A DNA stretch of 9,915 nucleotides from an uncultured Ellagibacter sp. (GTDB taxonomy: Bacteria; Actinomycetota; Coriobacteriia; Coriobacteriales; Eggerthellaceae), in assembly GCA_934661105.1 (NCBI GenBank), contig CAKUIV010000074.1:1-9915 (forward strand), written 5' to 3'. Position numbers and translations under genes: made by a program. Within the stretch, counting starts at the first letter, position 1. Every line of letters begins with the position of its first letter. Below the pieces are notes generated by a model. It was not told the origin of the DNA. It worked only from the letters and a program-made list of their open reading frames with translations, and searched no databases. Shown here piece after piece: positions 1-6,609 of the stretch.

Positions 1-1
1 G

Positions 2-136
2 TTCGTTGCCGACTGCAACAACGACCACAAGTGGCTCATCGAGCATCGCGAGGCGATCAACAACCACCTCATCGAGACCACCGGCGCCAAGATCCGCGGC
101 ATGTTCTCCTGGATCAAGTCCGACGACGAGAAGTAA
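2..136 (+). CDS. C-terminal end of an unrecognised protein (partial)
   Basis: This is an open frame entering from the left edge and ending at TAA (134-136), giving 44 residues. The tail reads FVADCNNDHKWLIEHREAIN and finishes with SDDEK. It is hydrophilic with no membrane segment, signal or metal-binding motif, and the His/Glu/Asn-rich stretch looks helical. I do not recognise the family from so short a piece. Reality as a gene is supported by the G/C-ending codons typical of the neighbours and by the strong terminator 36 nt after the stop. That terminator separates it from serC, so it need not share a function with serine synthesis. Confidence 0.65.
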   Translation, partial: FVADCNNDHKWLIEHREAINNHLIETTGAKIRGMFSWIKSDDEK

Positions 137-171
137 ATCGCTCGCACAGGTTTTACCTGCACGTCCGCTTC

Positions 172-198
172 AAGGGGCCCGACACGGGCCCCTTTTTT
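172..198 (+). terminator. Intrinsic terminator after the partial left-edge gene
   Basis: A 9-bp stem (172-180 AAGGGGCCC with 186-194 GGGCCCCTT) closes a 5-nt loop (GACAC). The T run 193-198 overlaps the last two pairs. This is a textbook Rho-independent terminator for + strand transcription from the left-edge gene. Confidence 0.93.
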
Positions 199-327
199 CA
201 GCTTCGGCATCGGCGGTTTCTCGGTTCCTGCTCGACCGTGCGGCGTGAGCCCACCCAATCACCGATGCCAGGCACCCGCGCGCAGGCTTCGCGCCGTGGT
301 CGAGCGCTGGCGTTCATATCGCTCCAC

Positions 328-333
328 TACAAT
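328..333 (+). promoter_or_regulatory. Candidate -10 box for serC
   Basis: TACAAT matches the sigma-70/SigA -10 consensus at 5 of 6 positions and lies 39 nt before the serC start. No convincing -35 hexamer sits at 16-18 nt upstream, so this is tentative. It is the best -10-like sequence between the terminator at 172-198 and serC. It would give a 5' leader of roughly 30 nt. Confidence 0.35.
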
Positions 334-372
334 AAAGCGCGTCTGAGTTCTCGCAACCGAAGGAGTGCGCTT

Positions 373-1455
373 ATGGCTAGGGTGTTCAACTTTTCCGCGG
401 GTCCGGCAATGCTTCCGGAGCCGGTTCTCAAGCAGGCTGCCGCCGAGATGCTCGATTACGATGACACCGGCATGTCGGTGATGGAGATGTCGCATCGCTC
501 TGCGGCGTTCAAAGGCATCATAGAAACCGCCGAGCAGGACATCCGCGACCTCATGGGCATCCCCGACAACTACCGCGTGCTCTTCCTGCAGGGCGGCGCG
601 ACCCAGCAGTTCGCCGCGATCCCGATGAACCTCATGCGCAACAAGGTCGCCGACTACATCGTTTCGGGCAACTGGTCGAAGAAGGCGTTCAAGGAAGCCA
701 AGCTCTACGGCACCGCGAACCTCGTCGCGAGTTCCGAAGACGACGGCTTCACGCGCGTGCCTGACTTCGACGCCGCCTCGTTCAGCCCCGACGCCGACTA
801 CGTCTACATCTGCCAGAACGAGACGGTTTACGGCACCCGCTACACCCGTCTTCCGGAAACGGGCGATGTCCCGCTCGTGTCCGACGTGTCCTCGATGTTC
901 CTCTCCGAGCCCCTCGACGTCGAGAAGTACGGCCTCATCTACGGTGGCGTGCAGAAGAACGTGGGGCCCGCGGGCGTGGTGATCGTCATCGTCCGCGACG
1001 ACCTCGTGCGCGAGGACGTGCTGCCCTTCACGCCGACGATCATGCGCTACAAGACGCAAGCCGACGCCGGCAGCCTTTCGAACACGCCGCCGGCCTATGG
1101 CATCTACGTGTGCGGCCTGGTGTTCAAGTGGCTGAAGGAGCAGGGCGGGCTTTCCGCCATGAAGGAGCGCAACGAGGACAAGGCGCGCCTGCTCTACGAC
1201 TACCTCGATCAATCGAAGCTCTTCCGCGGCACGGCCGCGAAGGAGTGCCGCTCGCTTATGAACGTGCCGTTCGTCACGGGAGACGCCGACCTCGACGCGA
1301 AGTTCATCGCCGAGGCGAAGGCGCGCGGCCTCGAGAGCCTGAAGGGCCATCGCAGCGTCGGCGGCATGCGCGCAAGCATCTACAACGCGATGCCGCGCGA
1401 GGGCGTCGAAGCTTTGGTCGCGTTCATGGAAGAGTTCGAGAAAAACAACGCGTAA
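373..1455 (+). CDS. serC: Phosphoserine aminotransferase
   Basis: SerC is a cytosolic PLP enzyme. It transfers the amino group of glutamate to 3-phosphohydroxypyruvate, giving O-phospho-L-serine; the family can also act on the related vitamin B6 intermediate. The 360-residue product has the expected family length. The N-terminus begins MARVFNFSAGPAMLPEPVL, where FSAGPAMLP is the SerC signature. Other matches are MSVMEMSHRS (about 34-43), FLQGGATQQFAAIPMN and GVQKNVGPAG, whose Lys195 is the predicted PLP Schiff-base lysine. The C-terminal half carries GLESLKGHRSVGGMRASIYNA. The ATG at 373 is chosen because AGGAG (361-365) lies 7 nt upstream and homology starts there; the frame is open further upstream but that part is not conserved-looking. 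serA follows 112 nt downstream on the same strand, so the pair probably forms a serine operon. Confidence 0.97.
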   Translation: MARVFNFSAGPAMLPEPVLKQAAAEMLDYDDTGMSVMEMSHRSAAFKGIIETAEQDIRDLMGIPDNYRVLFLQGGATQQFAAIPMNLMRNKVADYIVSGNWSKKAFKEAKLYGTANLVASSEDDGFTRVPDFDAASFSPDADYVYICQNETVYGTRYTRLPETGDVPLVSDVSSMFLSEPLDVEKYGLIYGGVQKNVGPAGVVIVIVRDDLVREDVLPFTPTIMRYKTQADAGSLSNTPPAYGIYVCGLVFKWLKEQGGLSAMKERNEDKARLLYDYLDQSKLFRGTAAKECRSLMNVPFVTGDADLDAKFIAEAKARGLESLKGHRSVGGMRASIYNAMPREGVEALVAFMEEFEKNNA

Positions 1456-1460
1456 AGCCG

Positions 1461-1466
1461 TATAGT
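1461..1466 (+). promoter_or_regulatory. Weak candidate -10 box for serA
   Basis: TATAGT (5 of 6 to TATAAT) lies just after the serC stop. No good -35 is seen at normal spacing. If it is used, transcription would start near 1473, about 11 nt before the all-G/C hairpin at 1484-1517, making that hairpin part of a serA leader. Equally, serA may simply be read through from serC. Confidence 0.25.
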
Positions 1467-1483
1467 TGTCACTAACGGAAGGT

Positions 1484-1517
1484 CCGGCCGCGGGGGAGCG
1501 CGCTTTCCCGCGGCCGG
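1484..1517 (+). other. Perfect 11-bp all-G/C hairpin between serC and serA
   Basis: CCGGCCGCGGG (1484-1494) pairs without mismatch with CCCGCGGCCGG (1507-1517) around a 12-nt loop. The stem can extend inward through GGA/TTT using two G-T wobbles. A second, smaller hairpin (GCGTG 1523-1527 with CACGC 1532-1536, 4-nt loop) follows at once. No T tract follows either, so neither is a standard intrinsic terminator. The structure ends about 50 nt before the serA start. It could stabilise serC mRNA ends, pause polymerase or uncouple serC from serA expression. Confidence 0.75.
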
Positions 1518-1567
1518 CGTTTGCGTGTGCGCACGCGCCCCGCCCGCGAGACAGAAGGGAATCAGCC

Positions 1568-3148
1568 ATGTCGCAAAAGAAGGTCCTCATCGCCGATCGA
1601 GTTGCGCAGGAAGGCGTCGACATCCTGCGCAGGAAAGGCTATCTCGTCGATGTGAAGCTCGACATGACGCCTGCCGAGCTCGTCGAGACGATTCCCCCTT
1701 ACGATGCGCTCATCGTGCGCTCGGCGACGCCCGTTCCGCGCGAGGCGATTCTCGCAGGCGAGAATCTCAAAATCATCGGGCGCGCGGGCGTGGGCGTCGA
1801 CACGATCGACATCGATGCGGCGACCGAGCGCGGCGTCATCGTGTGCAATGCCCCGACTTCCAACATCATGTCGGCCGCCGAGCACACCATGGCCCTCATG
1901 TTGGCCTGCGCCCGCCAGATCCCCCAAGCCAACGCGAGCATGCACGAGGGCAAATGGGAGCGCTCCGGATTCATGGGTACCGAGCTCTACGAGAAGACGC
2001 TTGCCATCTTCGGCCTCGGGCGCATCGGCGGGCTCGTCGCCGAGCGCGCGCGTGCCTTCGGCATGCGCATTATCGGGCATGACCCTTATTGCTCGCCCGA
2101 ACGCGCCGACCAACTGGGCGTGGAACTCTACGACCGCATCGAGGACATCCTTCCCAAGGCCGACTTCATCACCGTGCATCTGCCGAAGACGTCGGAGACG
2201 ATTGGAATGTTCGGTCCCGAAGAGTTTGCGGCTATGAAGGACGGCGTCATCTTGGTGAACGCGGCGCGCGGCGGCATCTACAACGTGAAGTCGCTTGCCG
2301 ACTTCGTCGCCGCGGGCAAGATCTTCGCCGCGGGCATCGACATGTTCGAAGAGGAGCCCTGCACGGACAGCCCGCTCCACGAGTTCGACAACGTCATCCT
2401 GACGCCGCATCTCGGCGCTTCGACGCGCGAGGCGCAGGTGCGCGCCGGTATGCAGATCGCCGAGTACGTGGTGAGCGGCCTTGAGGGGTCCATCGTTCCC
2501 ACGGCGCTCAACATGACGCTCGTGCCGCCCGAGATGATGGACGCGGTCGGGCCGTATGTTCCCGCGTGTCAGATGATGGGCCGCATGATTGCGCAGATCC
2601 TGGGCTCCATCCCGAAAACGCTGCGCATCGAGGCGGCCGGCTCCATCGCGAACGCCGACGCGTCCATCCTCGTGGCGGGCACCCTCGACGGCATCCTCGC
2701 GTACCGCCGCGCGGGCTCGGTGACGCCCGTGAACGTCGACTCGGTCGCATCGCGCCACGGCATCAAGGTCGACACCGCCTCCATCGCCGACGCCGATGAA
2801 TACGCTTCCGCCGTGAAGGTCGTCGCCGACGGAGTGGAAGTCGGCGCCACGCTCTACGGTTCGATGCAGCGCCCGCGTATCATGTCGCTCATGGACTACA
2901 AGATCGACATCGCACCCGGAAAGCAGTCTCTCGTGTTCGAGTACGCCGACGCGCCGGGCCGCATCGGCGCGATCGGCACCGCGCTCGGCGATGCCGCGGT
3001 GAACATCACGACGATGCAGATCGGCACGAAGCCGTCCGAGAAGACGGCGCTCGCGTACATGAACGTCGAGGGCGATGTCGACTCATCGCTGCTCGAGAAG
3101 CTTTCCTCTTCTCTCGAGTTCAAGAACGTCTGGTCGTTCAGCCTGTAA
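1568..3148 (+). CDS. serA: D-3-phosphoglycerate dehydrogenase, long form with ASB and ACT domains
   Basis: SerA is a cytosolic NAD-dependent enzyme that oxidises 3-phosphoglycerate to 3-phosphohydroxypyruvate, the first step of serine synthesis. The product has 526 residues, normal for the long class. In order: substrate-binding domain (about 4-100 plus 285-318); nucleotide-binding domain with GLGRIG at 149-154; catalytic Arg234 (NAARGG), Glu263 (EEEP) and His281 (TPHLGAST); an intervening ASB domain (about 320-450); and a C-terminal ACT domain (about 455-526). Tyr459, Asp461 and Asn479 have the spacing of the serine-binding Tyr/Asp/Asn described for the Mycobacterium tuberculosis enzyme, so serine feedback inhibition is likely. 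The ATG at 1568 has AGAAGGGA (1553-1560) 7 nt upstream and starts at the conserved KVLIADR; the frame is open 102 nt further up but without family sequence. Its neighbour serC encodes the next step. Confidence 0.97.
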   Translation: MSQKKVLIADRVAQEGVDILRRKGYLVDVKLDMTPAELVETIPPYDALIVRSATPVPREAILAGENLKIIGRAGVGVDTIDIDAATERGVIVCNAPTSNIMSAAEHTMALMLACARQIPQANASMHEGKWERSGFMGTELYEKTLAIFGLGRIGGLVAERARAFGMRIIGHDPYCSPERADQLGVELYDRIEDILPKADFITVHLPKTSETIGMFGPEEFAAMKDGVILVNAARGGIYNVKSLADFVAAGKIFAAGIDMFEEEPCTDSPLHEFDNVILTPHLGASTREAQVRAGMQIAEYVVSGLEGSIVPTALNMTLVPPEMMDAVGPYVPACQMMGRMIAQILGSIPKTLRIEAAGSIANADASILVAGTLDGILAYRRAGSVTPVNVDSVASRHGIKVDTASIADADEYASAVKVVADGVEVGATLYGSMQRPRIMSLMDYKIDIAPGKQSLVFEYADAPGRIGAIGTALGDAAVNITTMQIGTKPSEKTALAYMNVEGDVDSSLLEKLSSSLEFKNVWSFSL

Positions 3149-3185
3149 GCGAAGGGACGTTCGCGCTGCTCGCGACGTTTCGCTT
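3147..3185 (+). other. Hairpin overlapping the serA stop codon
   Basis: AAGCGAA (3147-3153, its first two bases being the end of the TAA stop) pairs with TTCGCTT (3179-3185). ACGT (3157-3160) pairs with ACGT (3175-3178), and CGCG (3162-3165) with CGCG (3171-3174), around loop CTGCT. A GGG bulge and a single T bulge interrupt the stem. No T run follows, so it is not a terminator by itself. It directly precedes the terminator at 3199-3245. Confidence 0.6.
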
Positions 3186-3198
3186 GCTCGATATGTGA

Positions 3199-3245
3199 AG
3201 GGCTCCTGCCGATTCGCGCCATGGCGCGGGCAGGAGCTCTTTTTT
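3199..3245 (+). terminator. Intrinsic terminator after serA
   Basis: A 12-bp stem (3199-3210 with 3229-3240, one G-T wobble) includes GCTCCTGCC pairing with GGCAGGAGC. Its 18-nt loop itself contains the palindrome CGCGCCATGGCGCG (3215-3228), which can form an inner hairpin. A six-T run covers 3240-3245. This should end the serC-serA transcript. Confidence 0.9.
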
Positions 3246-3268
3246 GCGCAGGGGCTCGCCAGGTGCGT

Positions 3269-3274
3269 TAGAAT
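3269..3274 (+). promoter_or_regulatory. Candidate -10 box for leuA
   Basis: TAGAAT (5 of 6 to consensus) lies 46 nt before the leuA start. A weak TTGCGC at 3244-3249 could serve as -35, but the 19-nt spacing is long. Its position just behind the serA terminator fits an independent leuA promoter. The expected leader of about 40 nt leaves no room for a leucine T-box, and I see no leader peptide with a run of Leu codons. Confidence 0.35.
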
Positions 3275-3320
3275 AGGCGGCACGGCAAAAGCCGTTCAAG
3301 CTTTGAGAAAGGACAATTCG

Positions 3321-4853
3321 ATGACGCGCAAGATCAACATCTTCGACACCACTTTGCGCGACGGCGAGCAATCGCCTGGCGCCTCCATGAACACGGAAGA
3401 AAAACTGGTGGTCGCGCGTCAGCTACTGCGCATGAAGGTCGATGTTATCGAAGCCGGTTTCCCCATTTCCAGCCCGGGCGACTTCGAGAGCGTCCGTCGC
3501 ATCGCCGAGCTTGCGGGCGATGACGCGACGGTCGCTGGCCTCACGCGTGCGGTCGACAAGGACATCGACTCCGCCGCCGACGCGCTGCGTTACGCCAAGC
3601 GGCCCCGCATCCATACCGGCCTCGGCGTCAGCCCGAGCCACATGCACGACAAGCTCCGCATCACCGAGGACCAATGCCTCGAGCGCGCCGAGCATTGCGT
3701 GCGCTACGCGAAGAAATTTGTGAACGACGTGCAGTTCTACGCTGAAGACGCCGGTCGCTCCGACTACGACTTCCTCGTGAAGGTCATCCAGCGCGTCGTC
3801 GACGCGGGCGCCACCGTCGTGAACATTCCCGACACCACCGGTTACTCGCTTCCCGACGAGTTCGGGCGCCGCATCGCCTACCTCATGGAGAACGTTCGCG
3901 GCATCGAGAACGTCACCGTGTCGGTGCATTGCCACAACGACCTCGGCATGGCCACGGCTCTCGCCCTTGCCGGCGTGAAGAACGGCGCTACGCAGGTCGA
4001 ATGCACGATCAACGGCCTTGGCGAGCGCGCCGGAAACACCGCGCTCGAGGAAGTCGTCATGGGAATCCGCATGCACGGCGAGGAGCTGAACGCCCACACC
4101 GACATCAACACGAAGGAATTCACCAAGGCAAGCCGTCTCGTTTCCTCCATCACGGGCATGAGCGTCCAGGCCAACAAGGCGATCGTCGGCGCGAACGCAT
4201 TCGCGCATTCCTCCGGCATCCATCAGGACGGCGTGCTCAAGAAGCGCGACACCTACGAGATCATCGACCCGGCGGACGTCGGTGCCGGTCAGAGCCAGAT
4301 CGTGCTCACCGCGCGCAGCGGGCACGCGGCCCTGAAGCATCGTCTCGAGGAACTCGGCTACGAGCTCGAAGGCGAAGCGCTCGACAAGGTCTACGAGGAC
4401 TTCCTGAACCTCGCCGACAAGAAGAAGGAAGTCTACGACGAGGATTTGGAAAGCCTCATCCATGAGCGCGACCGCCAGGTGAGCGCCGTCTACACGCTCG
4501 AGGGCGTGCAGATCAGCTGCGGCACTGAGATGATCCCCACCGCCACGGTGACGCTGCGCAACCAAGCCGACCAGGTCGTCACGGCGTGCGATTTCGGCAC
4601 GGGCCCGATTGACGCGATGTACAAGGCCGTGAACAAGATCGTCCAGGTCGAAAACGACCTCACCGAGTTCTCGGTGCAGTCGGTCACGCGCGGCATCGAT
4701 GCTCTCGGCGAGGTGACCATTCGCGTTGCCGCTCCCGACGGGGAAGTCTACTCCGGTCGCGGTGCCGACAACGACATCGTCGTCTCTTCCGCGAAGGCGT
4801 ACGTGAACGCCTTGAATCGCCTGCTCAACGACAAGAAGGAACATCACAAGTAA
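3321..4853 (+). CDS. leuA: 2-isopropylmalate synthase
   Basis: LeuA condenses acetyl-CoA with 2-oxoisovalerate to 2-isopropylmalate, the committed step of leucine synthesis in the cytosol. The product has 510 residues, the usual length of the bacterial long form. The TIM-barrel catalytic domain fills about residues 4-270: FDTTLRDGEQSPG (8-20) holds the catalytic Arg13 and metal-binding Asp14, and HCHNDLG (203-209) supplies the metal-binding histidines. GLGERAGN follows, then SSGIHQDG in the linker region. The C-terminal regulatory domain (about 390-505) has the dimeric LeuA allosteric fold signature, including GTGPIDAMYKAVN, so leucine feedback is expected. The ATG at 3321 has AGAAAGGA (3306-3313) 7 nt upstream. 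Homocitrate or citramalate synthase are related alternatives, but IEAGFPISSPGDFESV and the overall layout fit LeuA best. It stands alone between two terminators; leuCD and leuB are not in view. Confidence 0.94.
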   Translation: MTRKINIFDTTLRDGEQSPGASMNTEEKLVVARQLLRMKVDVIEAGFPISSPGDFESVRRIAELAGDDATVAGLTRAVDKDIDSAADALRYAKRPRIHTGLGVSPSHMHDKLRITEDQCLERAEHCVRYAKKFVNDVQFYAEDAGRSDYDFLVKVIQRVVDAGATVVNIPDTTGYSLPDEFGRRIAYLMENVRGIENVTVSVHCHNDLGMATALALAGVKNGATQVECTINGLGERAGNTALEEVVMGIRMHGEELNAHTDINTKEFTKASRLVSSITGMSVQANKAIVGANAFAHSSGIHQDGVLKKRDTYEIIDPADVGAGQSQIVLTARSGHAALKHRLEELGYELEGEALDKVYEDFLNLADKKKEVYDEDLESLIHERDRQVSAVYTLEGVQISCGTEMIPTATVTLRNQADQVVTACDFGTGPIDAMYKAVNKIVQVENDLTEFSVQSVTRGIDALGEVTIRVAAPDGEVYSGRGADNDIVVSSAKAYVNALNRLLNDKKEHHK

Positions 4854-4910
4854 AAAGCGCATCGCGCGATAGCCGGACTTTTGCGTCTCGGCATCGTGCG
4901 AGAGAATCGA

Positions 4911-4939
4911 GAAGCTCCCGGCAACCCGGGAGCTTCTTT
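4911..4939 (+). terminator. Probable intrinsic terminator after leuA
   Basis: GAAGCTCCCGG (4911-4921) pairs perfectly over 11 bp with CCGGGAGCTTC (4926-4936) around the tetraloop CAAC. The following T tract is short (TTCTTTC), so efficiency may be moderate. It lies about 60 nt after the leuA stop and 46 nt before murB. As the stem is perfectly symmetric it could also act as a hairpin on the other strand, but no gene there needs it. Confidence 0.8.
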
Positions 4940-4984
4940 CGCGCTTTCGCCCGTATACACATCCGAATCGATAGGTACCTCGCC

Positions 4985-5890
4985 ATGTCACAAACGTTCG
5001 CGCATTCGCTCGCCTGCATCGTCGGCGAGGGAAACGTACTCGAAAACGAGCCGCTTTCCCGTCACACCACGTTCGAAATCGGCGGTCCTGCCGCGCTTTT
5101 CGTGCGTCCGCGAACGGTCGCCGAGGTGCGCGCTGTCGCTCGCTTATGCGCCGAAGTGGGCGTGCCGTGGCGCGTCATCGGCTGCGGAAGCGACCTGCTC
5201 GTGTCGGATGCGGGTGTGGAAGGCGTCGTCATCGAGATTCGCGATAATCTCTCGTCGATCACGGTCGAGGATGGCGCGATCGTGGCGGGGGCAGGCGCGA
5301 CGAATGCGGCCGTCGCGGAGGCAGCGTGCGTCGCGGGGCTTTCCGGCTACGAGTTCGCAAGCGGCATCCCGGGTACGGTCGGGGGCGCGGCGATCATGAA
5401 CGCCGGCGCCTACGACGGCGAGTTCTCCCGCGTGTGCGAAAGCGTCACCTGCGTCACCCCCGAAGGCGACGTCGTGATCGTTCCCGCGGCCGACGCCGAC
5501 TGGTCGTATCGTCACAGCATGTTCGATACGCGGGGCTACATCGTCGTCGAAGCGAGGCTTTCCCTCGCGAAAGCCGACCCTGCGGCGATTCGCGCGCGCA
5601 TGGACGAGCTCGCCGAGAAGCGCGCTGCGAAGCAGCCGCTCGACATGCCGAGCGCGGGTAGCACCTTCAAGCGCCCCGAGGGGCATTACGCCGCGGCGCT
5701 CATCGACGAGGCGGGCCTTCGGGGGTTCGCCGTCGGCGGTGCGCAGGTGTCGACGAAGCACACCGGGTTCGTCGTGAACGTGCACGGGGCGACGGCGCAT
5801 GACGTCGCGTCGCTCATCGACGAGGTGAGGAAACGGGTTCTCGATCACTCGGGGATACGGCTCGAATGCGAGGTTCGATTCTGGGAATAG
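4985..5890 (+). CDS. murB: UDP-N-acetylenolpyruvoylglucosamine reductase (type II)
   Basis: MurB is a cytosolic FAD enzyme. It uses NADPH to reduce UDP-GlcNAc-enolpyruvate to UDP-MurNAc, the second committed step of peptidoglycan precursor synthesis. The 301-residue length fits the shorter type II enzymes rather than the longer E. coli type I. The FAD-binding domain (about 20-190) contains NTTFEIGG-like HTTFEIGGPA, GCGSDLLVSD, and GIPGTVGGAAIMNAGAY. The C-terminal domain holds YRHSMF (Arg176), SAGSTFKRP with Ser226 as the predicted proton donor, and a terminal ECEVRFWE in which Glu296 is the likely catalytic glutamate. The start ATG at 4985 has a modest Shine-Dalgarno (AGGT 4973-4976, 8 nt upstream). 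A -10-like TATACA at 4954-4959 may drive it, without a clear -35. No clear terminator follows, so some read-through into the rimP operon is possible. Confidence 0.95.
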   Translation: MSQTFAHSLACIVGEGNVLENEPLSRHTTFEIGGPAALFVRPRTVAEVRAVARLCAEVGVPWRVIGCGSDLLVSDAGVEGVVIEIRDNLSSITVEDGAIVAGAGATNAAVAEAACVAGLSGYEFASGIPGTVGGAAIMNAGAYDGEFSRVCESVTCVTPEGDVVIVPAADADWSYRHSMFDTRGYIVVEARLSLAKADPAAIRARMDELAEKRAAKQPLDMPSAGSTFKRPEGHYAAALIDEAGLRGFAVGGAQVSTKHTGFVVNVHGATAHDVASLIDEVRKRVLDHSGIRLECEVRFWE

Positions 5891-5972
5891 CGTTTCCCGG
5901 CGTGCCGTCTACCGCATATTGTGGTGAACTTGCGCCTTGTTTCAAGGGGTCTGGCGTTTCGGCCACGCAATA

Positions 5973-5981
5973 TGGTATAAA
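5973..5981 (+). promoter_or_regulatory. Extended -10 promoter of the rimP-nusA-rnpM-infB operon
   Basis: TGGTATAAA is an extended -10 (TGn followed by TATAAA, 5 of 6). It sits in the only conspicuously A/T-rich patch of the 230-nt murB-rimP gap. No good -35 is present at 17 nt upstream, which is tolerable for extended -10 promoters. The predicted start near 5987-5988 gives a leader of about 133 nt that contains the hairpins described separately. Confidence 0.6.
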
Positions 5982-5991
5982 TATAAACACT

Positions 5992-6085
5992 GTGCGCGAT
6001 GGCGCGTTACATACTTTCGATTGCTGAGAAAGTGGGCTTGTTCCCGCTTTCTTTGTATGTTGGGGGTAAAACGCTTCGGCGCACC
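5992..6085 (+). ncRNA. Structured 5' leader of the rimP operon, possible attenuator
   Basis: Three elements lie in tandem. (a) Hairpin 5992-5997/6002-6007 has four G-C pairs plus two wobbles. (b) An outer helix ACATAC (6009-6014) with GTATGT (6055-6060) encloses a 10-bp hairpin, AGAAAGTGGG (6027-6036) with CCCGCTTTCT (6043-6052), having one wobble and loop CTTGTT. A T-rich stretch follows it (TTTGTATGTT). (c) A CGC(TTCG)GCG hairpin at 6072-6081 may be extended by GGT (6065-6067) with ACC (6083-6085). ACTTTC (6013-6018) could alternatively pair with GAAAGT (6028-6033), which would break the terminator-like stem. Leaders of nusA operons in other bacteria are known to be attenuated, so this is a plausible regulatory leader, but that role is inferred. 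Confidence 0.45.
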
Positions 6086-6120
6086 TTGCAGGTTCACCGT
6101 TACGGAATAGGGAAGGGGGC

Positions 6121-6591
6121 ATGATGCTCACCACCAAAGAGCAGAAGCTGCTCGACGCGCTTGCGCCGCATGCCGAGCAGGAAGGCGTGGAAATCGTCTC
6201 GCTCGAGATCATGGGGTCCAAGAAGGCTCCGACCATCCGCGTGTTCATCGACACCGAAGAGGGAGTGAGCTTCGACGAGCTTGCAAGCGCCCAGTCGTGG
6301 ATCAACCGCATCATGGACGAGATCGACCCGTTCCCCGGAGCCTACATGCTCGAGGTGTCCTCGCCCGGGATCGACCGCCCGCTTCGCACGATGGAGCATT
6401 TCGAGCGTTTCGCAGGCGATGAGGCTGTCGTGAAGACTTCGGCTCCAATCGACGGGAGAAGCTCCTTCACCGGAACGCTCGAGGGAACCGACGGCGACGA
6501 CGTTGTCCTCACCGTCGACGGCGAACGCATCGCCATCGCATATTCGAACATCAAGCGTGCGCACCTTGTGGGCACCGTGGACTTCAGTTAG
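6121..6591 (+). CDS. rimP: Ribosome maturation factor RimP
   Basis: RimP binds the immature small subunit and helps assemble the 30S head region. The 156-residue length is typical. The N-terminal domain (about 1-80) ends with the family hallmark LEVSSPGIDRPLRT, followed by the C-terminal SH3-like domain (about 85-156) containing FTGTLEGTDGDDVVLTVDG. There are two in-frame ATGs, at 6121 and 6124. The AAGGGGG ribosome-binding sequence (6113-6119) ends only 1 nt before the first and 4 nt before the second, so the second may be the true start, making 155 residues. It is the first gene of the operon, with nusA 18 nt downstream, the standard bacterial order. No key segment is missing. Confidence 0.95.
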   Translation: MMLTTKEQKLLDALAPHAEQEGVEIVSLEIMGSKKAPTIRVFIDTEEGVSFDELASAQSWINRIMDEIDPFPGAYMLEVSSPGIDRPLRTMEHFERFAGDEAVVKTSAPIDGRSSFTGTLEGTDGDDVVLTVDGERIAIAYSNIKRAHLVGTVDFS

Positions 6592-6609
6592 GAAAGGAAG
6601 CGACCAGAC

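Noticed and set aside
147..159. Small hairpin CAGGT-TTT-ACCTG after the left-edge gene
   Set aside because: Only 5 bp with a 3-nt loop; the strong terminator immediately downstream explains the region.
206..269. Perfect 8-bp inverted repeat GGCATCGG (206-213) / CCGATGCC (262-269)
   Set aside because: The arms are 48 nt apart and lie upstream of the likely serC start site. An 8-bp GC-rich match at that distance can easily be chance, and no other regulatory sign goes with it.
31..372. Upstream in-frame extension of serC
   Set aside because: The extension crosses the terminator at 172-198 and the preceding gene, has no Shine-Dalgarno, and SerC homology and a good AGGAG both point to 373.
1466..1567. 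Upstream in-frame extension of serA
   Set aside because: It would start with no ribosome-binding site, runs through the all-G/C hairpin, and the family N-terminus (KVLIADR) begins right after 1568.
259..1623. Long open frame on the - strand across serC (also 1562-2758, 3423-4991 and 7844-9874 on the - strand)
   Set aside because: Each lies antisense to a certain gene. Their translations are rich in Arg, His, Asp, Val and Ala as expected from complementing GC-rich codons, and show no family motif.
5935..5947. Hairpin CCTTG-TTT-CAAGG after murB as a possible terminator
   Set aside because: Only 5 bp, loop of 3 and no T tract after it; not enough to call a terminator.
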